NCBI GenBank assembly: GCA_946886085.1 | Contig: CAMPHX010000137.1 | Coordinates: 1 to 5,047 of the forward strand | Reading direction: 5' to 3' | Length of the DNA: 5,047 nt | Source: an uncultured Flavobacteriales bacterium | GTDB lineage: Bacteria; Bacteroidota; Bacteroidia; Flavobacteriales; Vicingaceae | Part shown: positions 1 to 5,047 of the stretch, one piece after another | How the letters are laid out: each line of letters opens with the position of its first letter | Numbering within the stretch: position 1 is the stretch's first letter | Notes under the pieces: model-generated | Told to the model about the DNA's origin: nothing | Seen by the model: only the letters and a program-made list of their open reading frames with translations | Databases searched by the model: none | Made by a program: the position numbers and the translations under genes

Positions 1-227
<227 letters not shown>

Positions 228-242
228 TTAGTTCAAAATAAA

Positions 243-3200
243 TTAATTATCTAACGTTATGTTAAGAGCCAAACCTCTTAACTCATGTAATAATACATTA
301 AACGATTCCGGAATACCAGGTTCTGGCATTGGATCTCCTTTAACGATTGCTTCATAAGCTTTAGCTCTTCCTTTAACATCATCAGATTTAATAGTTAACA
401 ATTCTTGAAGAATGTTTGCAGCTCCATAAGCTTCTATTGCCCAAACCTCCATTTCACCGAATCTTTGACCACCGAATTGTGCTTTACCACCTAATGGTTG
501 TTGTGTGATTAATGAGTATGGTCCAATAGAACGAGCATGCATCTTATCGTCAATCATGTGTCCTAAACGTAGCATATAGATTACTCCAACTGTTGCCGGC
601 TGATCAAAACGCTCTCCGGTTCCACCATCATAAAGGTAAGTTTTACCATATTGTGGTACTCCTGCCTCTATACAGTATTCGTTGATTTCTTCAACACTAA
701 TACCATCGAAAATTGGTGTAGCGAATTTCTTTCCTAATTTTTGACCTGCCCATCCGAGAACGGTTTCATATACCTGACCTAAGTTCATCCTAGATGGTAC
801 ACCAAGTGGATTAAGAACGATATCTACAGGCGTTCCGTCTTCTAAGAAAGGCATATCTTCTTCTCTAACAATGTTAGCAACAATACCTTTATTTCCATGA
901 CGTCCAGCCATTTTATCTCCAACTTTTAGTTTTCTTTTCTTAGCCAAGTAAACTTTTGCCAATTTCAAAATACCAGTTGGTAATTCATCTCCAACAGAAA
1001 TAGCGTATTTCTTACGTTTAAATTTACCTAAGATTTCGTTAACTTTAATGTTGTAGTTGTTTAAGATTTGTTTGATTAAGTCGTTTAACTCATCACTTGT
1101 AGTCCAGTTTTTAGAATCTACAAATACAAAATCATCTACTTTTTCTAATACTTTAATGGTAAATTTAGTTCCTTTAGGAATAATTACTTCATTATAGTAA
1201 TTTACAACTCCCTGACTAGTTTTGTTATTTACAACTGCATAAAGTTTGTCAATTAATACTTTTTTAAGTGCTGCAACTTCTCTATTATATTCTTCATCAA
1301 GTTGCTCTAAAATTGCTTTCTCTTCTGCTCTACTTTTTCTGTCTTTAATAGCTCTTTCAAAAAGTTTTTTATCAATTACAACACCTTTTACAGATGGTTT
1401 AACTTTTAATGAAGCGTCTTTAACATCACCGGCTTTATCTCCAAAGATAGCTCTTAATAACTTCTCTTCAGGAGTTGGGTCTGTTTCTCCTTTAGGTGTA
1501 ATCTTACCAATTAAGATATCGCCTTCTTTCACTTCAGCACCAATTCTAATCATACCGTTTTCATCCAAATCTTTGGTAGCATCTTCGCTAACATTAGGAA
1601 TATCTGCGGTTAATTCTTCTTCACCTCTTTTGGTATCTCTAACTTCAAGAGAAAACTCTTCAATATGTACAGAAGTAAATAAATCTTCTTTTACAACTTT
1701 TTCTGAGATTACAATCGCATCCTCAAAGTTATACCCTTTCCAAGGCATGAACGCTACTTTTAAGTTTCTACCTAAAGCAAGCTCTCCTTTTTCGGTTGCA
1801 TAACCTTCGCAAAGTACTTGACCTTTTTTAACTTTATCACCTTTTCTTACAATTGGTGTTAAGTTTAAGCAAGTGTTTTGGTTGGTTTTCTTAAATGTAT
1901 ATAATTCATAAGTTACAGAATCCCCATCAAAACTCACTAATTGATCTTCTTCAGAACGATTATATTTAATGGTAATGTTTTTTGCATCAACATATTCTAC
2001 AACACCATCTGCTTCAGCATTAATAAGAACTCTAGAATCTTGAGCTACTCTAGCTTCTAATCCTGTTCCTACAATTGGAGCTTCCGGTCTTAATAATGGA
2101 ACTGCTTGACGCATCATATTAGATCCCATCAATGCACGGTTGGCATCATCATTTTCTAAGAAAGGAATTAATGATGCAGCAATAGATGCAATTTGGTTAG
2201 GGGCAACATCCATTAAAGAGATATTTTCCGGCTCTGTTAATGGGAAATCGCCATCTAATCTTGATTTTACTTTATCCGTTAAGAATTGACCTTTATCATC
2301 TATCTGAGCATTTGCTTGAGCGATAACTTTTTTATCTTCTTCTTCGGCACTTAAATAAACTACTTCTTTTTTAAAGTTTACCTTCCCATCTTCAACGTGT
2401 CTGTAAGGAGTTTCAATAAATCCTAGTTTATTCACTTTTGCGTAAACACAAAGAGATGAAATCAAACCAATATTTGGTCCCTCAGGCGTTTCAATAGGAC
2501 AAAGTCTTCCGTAATGAGTATAGTGAACATCACGTACCTCAAAACCGGCTCTTTCTCTAGAAAGACCTCCTGGTCCCAATGCAGACATTCTCCTTTTATG
2601 AGTAATCTCAGATAATGGATTGGTTTGATCCATAAATTGAGATAATTGGTTAGTACCAAAAAATGAATTAATTACTGATGAAAGTGTTTTGGCATTAATC
2701 AAATCTGAAGGCGTAAATACTTCATTATCTCTAACATTCATTCTTTCTCTAATGGTTCTTGCCATTCTAGAAAGACCTACACCAAATTGATTATGTAATT
2801 GCTCTCCAACAGTTCTAACTCTTCTGTTACTTAAGTGATCGATATCATCAACGATAGTTTTAGAGTTAATTAACTCAATAAGGTATTTAATAATAGATAT
2901 AATATCTTCTCTTGTTAATACTCTTACATCATCAGCGATATCTAAACCAAGTTTTTTGTTAATTCTAAATCTACCTACTTCTCCTAAATCATATCTAGTT
3001 TCAGAGAAGAATAATTTATCAATAACACCTCTAGCTGTTTCAACATCTGGTGGTTCAGCATTTCTAAGCTGACGATAAATGTGTTCTACCGCTTCTTTTT
3101 CTGAGTTAGAAGGATCTTTTTGTAAGGTATTGTATATAATTGCAAAATCAGATGAATTTACATCTTCTTTATGTAGAATAATAGTTTTAGATCCTGATTC

Positions 3201-4070
3201 TATAATTTCATCGATATGTTCTTTTTCAATGATAGTTTCACGATCAATAATTACTTCATTTCTTTCGATAGAAACCACCTCACCTGTATCTTCGTCAACA
3301 AAATCTTCAACCCATGTTTTAAGCACACGAGCGGCTAATTTTCTACCAATAACTTTTTTCAATCCGGATTTGCTAACTTTAACTTCATCCGCTAAATCAA
3401 AAAGTTCTAAAATTTCTTTATCTGTTTCAAAGCCTATAGCTCTAAAAAGAGTTGTTACCGGTAATTTTTTCTTACGGTCAATGTAAGCATACATTACGTT
3501 ATTAATATCAGTAGCAAATTCTATCCAAGAACCTCTAAAAGGGATAATTCTAGCAGAATATAATTTAGTACCATTAGCATGTTTGCTTTGACCAAAGAAG
3601 ACACCCGGTGAACGGTGTAATTGTGATACGATAACTCTTTCAGCACCGTTAATCACAAAAGTTCCTTTAGGAGTCATATATGGGATAGTTCCCAAATATA
3701 CATCCTGTACAATAGTTTCAAAATCCTCATGCTCGGGATCTGTACAATACAATTTAAGTTTTGCTTTTAAAGGCACACTGTAAGTTAACCCTCTTTCAAT
3801 ACATTCTTCAATAGCATATCTTGGGGGATCTATAAAGTAATCCAAGAATTCTAGTACAAACTGATTACGAGCATCTGTAATTGGAAAGTTTTCACTGAAA
3901 ACTTTAAACAATCCTTCTGAGGCTCTATTTTCAGGAGTAGTATCTAATTGAAAATAAGATTGAAATGATTTAATTTGAATATCTAAGAAATCCGGATATT
4001 CTAATTGATTTTTGGTTGAGGCGAAATTAATTCGAGAATTTTCCACCTTTTTATCTAATGTATTGTTCAT
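243..4070 (-). CDS. rpoB: RNA polymerase subunit beta
   Basis: This is the complete beta subunit (1275 aa) of the cytoplasmic DNA-dependent RNA polymerase. It pairs with beta' to form the active-site cleft and binds rifamycins. The N-terminal protrusion/lobe includes [19 protein letters not shown] (138-156). The rifampicin pocket lies at about 470-530, with Q478, D481, S487, H491, R494, S496 and L498 matching the wild-type residues at E. coli positions 513, 516, 522, 526, 529, 531 and 533. [12 protein letters not shown] follows from 526. The acidic pair E783-D784 sits in [10 protein letters not shown], and the flap-tip helix is at about 867-877. A charged, probably coiled-coil insert spans about 906-1025, where E. 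coli also carries an insert. Active-site lysines K1053 and K1061 are in [12 protein letters not shown], and the conserved C-terminal block that contacts beta' starts near H1178. Size and order fit Bacteroidota beta; no frameshift or missing motif was seen. The ATG at 4070 gives an N-terminus leading into INFASTKN, typical of the family. No Shine-Dalgarno motif lies before the start. Expression is probably set by read-through of the hairpin at 4252-4308 plus any promoter in the spacer. Confidence 0.99.
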   Translation of the reverse strand: MNNTLDKKVENSRINFASTKNQLEYPDFLDIQIKSFQSYFQLDTTPENRASEGLFKVFSENFPITDARNQFVLEFLDYFIDPPRYAIEECIERGLTYSVPLKAKLKLYCTDPEHEDFETIVQDVYLGTIPYMTPKGTFVINGAERVIVSQLHRSPGVFFGQSKHANGTKLYSARIIPFRGSWIEFATDINNVMYAYIDRKKKLPVTTLFRAIGFETDKEILELFDLADEVKVSKSGLKKVIGRKLAARVLKTWVEDFVDEDTGEVVSIERNEVIIDRETIIEKEHIDEIIESGSKTIILHKEDVNSSDFAIIYNTLQKDPSNSEKEAVEHIYRQLRNAEPPDVETARGVIDKLFFSETRYDLGEVGRFRINKKLGLDIADDVRVLTREDIISIIKYLIELINSKTIVDDIDHLSNRRVRTVGEQLHNQFGVGLSRMARTIRERMNVRDNEVFTPSDLINAKTLSSVINSFFGTNQLSQFMDQTNPLSEITHKRRMSALGPGGLSRERAGFEVRDVHYTHYGRLCPIETPEGPNIGLISSLCVYAKVNKLGFIETPYRHVEDGKVNFKKEVVYLSAEEEDKKVIAQANAQIDDKGQFLTDKVKSRLDGDFPLTEPENISLMDVAPNQIASIAASLIPFLENDDANRALMGSNMMRQAVPLLRPEAPIVGTGLEARVAQDSRVLINAEADGVVEYVDAKNITIKYNRSEEDQLVSFDGDSVTYELYTFKKTNQNTCLNLTPIVRKGDKVKKGQVLCEGYATEKGELALGRNLKVAFMPWKGYNFEDAIVISEKVVKEDLFTSVHIEEFSLEVRDTKRGEEELTADIPNVSEDATKDLDENGMIRIGAEVKEGDILIGKITPKGETDPTPEEKLLRAIFGDKAGDVKDASLKVKPSVKGVVIDKKLFERAIKDRKSRAEEKAILEQLDEEYNREVAALKKVLIDKLYAVVNNKTSQGVVNYYNEVIIPKGTKFTIKVLEKVDDFVFVDSKNWTTSDELNDLIKQILNNYNIKVNEILGKFKRKKYAISVGDELPTGILKLAKVYLAKKRKLKVGDKMAGRHGNKGIVANIVREEDMPFLEDGTPVDIVLNPLGVPSRMNLGQVYETVLGWAGQKLGKKFATPIFDGISVEEINEYCIEAGVPQYGKTYLYDGGTGERFDQPATVGVIYMLRLGHMIDDKMHARSIGPYSLITQQPLGGKAQFGGQRFGEMEVWAIEAYGAANILQELLTIKSDDVKGRAKAYEAIVKGDPMPEPGIPESFNVLLHELRGLALNITLDN

Positions 4071-4149
4071 TAGTAGTTTTGAGTTTAGTTTGTTTAAATA
4101 ATACTTTTATTCTTTAACTAGCGAGACTTACTTTTAAGTACACTAATTT

Positions 4150-4178
4150 TCTCAAAATGACATTAATTCACTTTGAGA
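4150..4178 (-). repeat. Inverted repeat, 11-bp stem with 7-nt loop
   Basis: The minus-strand arms UCUCAAAGUGA (4178-4168) and UCAUUUUGAGA (4160-4150) pair over 11 positions with a single G·U wobble, around the 7-nt loop AUUAAUG. No U-tract follows on either strand, so it does not look like a terminator. It may be an RNA element of the rpoB leader or, as a DNA palindrome, a protein-binding site; the sequence does not decide between these. Confidence 0.45.
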
Positions 4179-4190
4179 CAAACACTATAA

Positions 4191-4246
4191 CTCCTTGTAA
4201 ATCAACAAATAGATTGCTATTCGTCTCAGTTTTCTATTTACAGAGG
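4191..4246 (-). repeat. Nested inverted repeat in the rpoB leader
   Basis: On the transcribed strand the outer arms CUCUGUAAAU (4245-4236) and AUUUACAAGGAG (4202-4191) form seven consecutive pairs plus CUC/GAG beyond a 2-nt bulge. Inside, GACGAAUAG (4225-4217) pairs with CUAUUUGUU (4212-4204) around a CAAU loop, with two G·U wobbles. The outer stem buries most of an AAGGAG motif (4196-4191). The fold was read by eye and no energy was computed. Confidence 0.3.
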
Positions 4247-4251
4247 TTTAT

Positions 4252-4308
4252 AAAGCAAAAGAGGCTTAGGTAATTTACCCTTAAAAATAAGGGTAAATAC
4301 CTAAACCT
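4252..4308 (-). terminator. Terminator-like hairpin between rplL and rpoB (probable attenuator)
   Basis: On the minus strand the arm AGGUUUAGGUAUUUACCC plus UUA (4308-4288) pairs with 4283-4262. This gives 21 base pairs, one of them U·G, with a single bulged U and a UUUU loop (4287-4284). CUUUUGCUUU (4261-4252) follows directly, a U-rich tract interrupted by GC. It begins 23 nt after the rplL stop codon. No T-run follows the hairpin on the plus strand, so it points in the direction of the operon. Because rpoB and rpoC downstream are essential, it probably works as a leaky terminator that lowers polymerase genes relative to ribosomal protein genes, as the rplL-rpoB attenuator does in E. coli; the leakiness is inference. 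An RNA-processing site is another possibility. Confidence 0.75.
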
Positions 4309-4331
4309 AAATTGGGTTTGTATCCGTTAAA

Positions 4332-4712
4332 TTACTTAACTTCTACTTCAGCTCCAGCCTCTTCTAATTGAGTTTTAAGAGCAGTTGCTTCGTCTTTAGA
4401 AACACCTTCTTTTAATGGTTTTGGTGCTCCATCAACTAATTCCTTAGCTTCTTTAAGACCTAAACCTGTTAGTTCCTTAACTAATTTAACTACTGCTAAT
4501 TTAGAAGCACCACCTGATTTAAGAATTACATCGAATTCAGATTTTTCTTCAGCAGCAGCAGCGTCTCCACCACCAGCAGCAGGACCCGCAACAGCTACAG
4601 CTGCAGCAGCAGGTTCAATACCATATTCATCTTTAAGTATGTTAGCTAATTCGTTCACATCTTTTACAGTTAAGTTTACTAACTCATCTGCAAGTTTTTT
4701 TAAATCTGCCAT
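4332..4712 (-). CDS. rplL: 50S ribosomal protein L7/L12 (bL12)
   Basis: This is the complete 126-aa stalk protein of the large ribosomal subunit. Dimers bind the C-terminal helix of L10 and recruit and activate translational GTPases such as EF-Tu and EF-G. The N-terminal dimerization domain covers about residues 1-33. A flexible Ala/Gly-rich hinge follows (about 34-57, with [20 protein letters not shown]). The C-terminal factor-binding domain (about 58-126) starts at EFDVILK and holds the conserved face [20 protein letters not shown] (71-90), including K71, K76, K79, K87 and K90, and ends in [10 protein letters not shown] as in E. coli. Length is normal for the family. The ATG at 4712 gives the standard [12 protein letters not shown] start; upstream is A-rich with no Shine-Dalgarno motif. 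It lies 53 nt after rplJ with no terminator between them, and is followed by the hairpin at 4252-4308. Confidence 0.99.
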   Translation of the reverse strand: MADLKKLADELVNLTVKDVNELANILKDEYGIEPAAAAVAVAGPAAGGGDAAAAEEKSEFDVILKSGGASKLAVVKLVKELTGLGLKEAKELVDGAPKPLKEGVSKDEATALKTQLEEAGAEVEVK

Positions 4713-4765
4713 TTTTGTTTTATTTTAGAAATTTAAATTAATATTAATTGTTTGTTTTTAATTAT

Positions 4766-5047
4766 TTATTCAGAACGTTCTGATAAAGTTTTTACTATAC
4801 CTGCCAGTTTACCACCACTTGATTTAAGTGCAGATACAACATTCTTAGCCGGAGATTGAAGTAATGCAACAATATCACCGATAAGTTCTTCTTTAGATTT
4901 AATGCTTACTAATGCATCTAAATTCTCATCGCCAACATAAATCGCTTCTTCAATATAAGCTCCCTTCAATAATGGTTTATCACTTTTTTTACGGAATTCT
5001 TTAATGATTTTGGCAGGTGCATTACCTACTTCTGAAAACATTATAGA
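4766..5047 (-). CDS. rplJ: 50S ribosomal protein L10 (uL10), C-terminal part
   Basis: This is the last 93 residues plus stop codon of L10, the base of the ribosomal stalk, which binds 23S rRNA beside L11 and carries L7/L12 dimers on its C-terminal helix. The frame is open to the window edge, so roughly the first 80 residues are missing (estimated from the usual length of about 170 aa). The visible part reads SIMFSEVGNAPAKIIKEFRK, then SDKPLLKGAYIEEAIYVGDE, the segment LDALVSIKSKEELIGDIVAL, and the terminal helix LQSPAKNVVSALKSSGGKLA continuing to SERSE. The Met codon at 5041 is internal: the two codons before it (Ser-Ile) match the conserved family sequence, so it is not the start. L10 often represses translation of its own operon mRNA in other bacteria; the site for that would be outside this window. 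Confidence 0.97.
   Translation of the reverse strand, partial: SIMFSEVGNAPAKIIKEFRKKSDKPLLKGAYIEEAIYVGDENLDALVSIKSKEELIGDIVALLQSPAKNVVSALKSSGGKLAGIVKTLSERSE

Larger units (their letters stand above)
4071..4250 (-). promoter_or_regulatory. Structured leader upstream of rpoB (candidate)
   Basis: This is the part of the rplL-rpoB spacer that remains after the terminator-like hairpin. I see no convincing protein gene in it. On the transcribed strand it can form three successive hairpins: a nested one at 4191-4246, an 11-bp stem at 4150-4178 and a small 5-bp stem at 4126-4139 (ACUUA/UAAGU). GAGAC at 4223-4227 (read on the minus strand) could instead pair with GUCUC at 4175-4179 or at 4123-4127, which would break the listed stems, so alternative folds are possible. 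The last 50 nt before the rpoB ATG are A-rich and lack a Shine-Dalgarno motif. A regulatory role is inferred from the length and the self-complementarity only; AT-rich spacers often show some pairing by chance. Confidence 0.35.

Noticed and set aside
954..1353. RpoB insert of about 120 aa (residues about 906-1025) as a novel domain
   Set aside because: E. coli beta carries an insert at the same place and flavobacterial beta subunits have a similar one, so it is a known variable region and not a new fusion.
1246..1803. 185-codon open frame on the plus strand
   Set aside because: It lies fully antisense to conserved rpoB codons. Its translation is Ser/Leu/Ile-rich with no recognisable domain, as expected for the complement of an AT-rich gene.
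2462..2659. 65-codon open frame on the minus strand in another frame
   Set aside because: It overlaps the rifampicin-pocket region of rpoB out of frame; the rpoB frame there is the highly conserved one.
2541..2670. Possible rifampicin-resistance substitutions in RpoB
   Set aside because: The residues at the classic resistance positions (Q478, D481, S487, H491, R494, S496, L498) are all wild type. The differences from E. coli (T483, M495) look like ordinary lineage variation.
3079..3486. 135-codon open frame on the plus strand
   Set aside because: It is antisense to the rpoB lobe region, has serine-rich low-complexity translation and no family resemblance.
4736..4749. Perfect 14-nt palindrome AATTAATATTAATT between rplJ and rplL
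   Set aside because: It is made only of A and T in an AT-rich spacer, so it is likely by chance. It has no loop and no T-tract in a terminator arrangement.
5039..5041. ATG at 5041 as a start for rplJ
   Set aside because: The frame continues upstream with Ser-Ile, matching the internal L10 sequence, and a 91-residue L10 would lack the rRNA-binding domain. The gene is simply cut by the window.

Overview
The window is a piece of the conserved ribosomal-protein/RNA-polymerase operon (rplJ-rplL-rpoB-rpoC), read entirely from the minus strand. The protein sequences are of Bacteroidota type, most likely family Flavobacteriaceae. This rests on the strong likeness of RpoB, L7/L12 and L10 to flavobacterial family members as I know them, the AT-rich DNA, and A-rich stretches with no Shine-Dalgarno motif before the rplL, rpoB and rpoC starts. 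I cannot name a genus.

In transcription order (high to low coordinates): the C-terminal 93 residues of ribosomal protein L10 (rplJ, cut by the window end at 5047); a 53-nt AT-rich spacer; complete L7/L12 (rplL, 126 aa); a 261-nt spacer; complete RNA polymerase beta (rpoB, 1275 aa); a 30-nt spacer; and the first 70 codons of RNA polymerase beta' (rpoC, cut at position 1). L10 and L7/L12 together form the ribosomal stalk that recruits translational GTPases. Beta and beta' together form the catalytic core of RNA polymerase. The shared operon couples ribosome and polymerase supply.

The genes themselves look ordinary and intact. The part worth a second look is the rplL-rpoB spacer (4071-4331). 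It holds a 21-bp hairpin with an adjoining U-rich tract on the transcribed strand, which has the form of an intrinsic terminator placed before an essential gene. It is followed by about 190 nt that can fold into further hairpins, with some mutually exclusive pairings. This is reminiscent of the rplL-rpoB attenuator known in Escherichia coli, but the sequence and structure here are read only by eye. No mobile element, CRISPR array, tRNA, rRNA or accessory gene was seen, and I found no evidence for a new multi-gene system.
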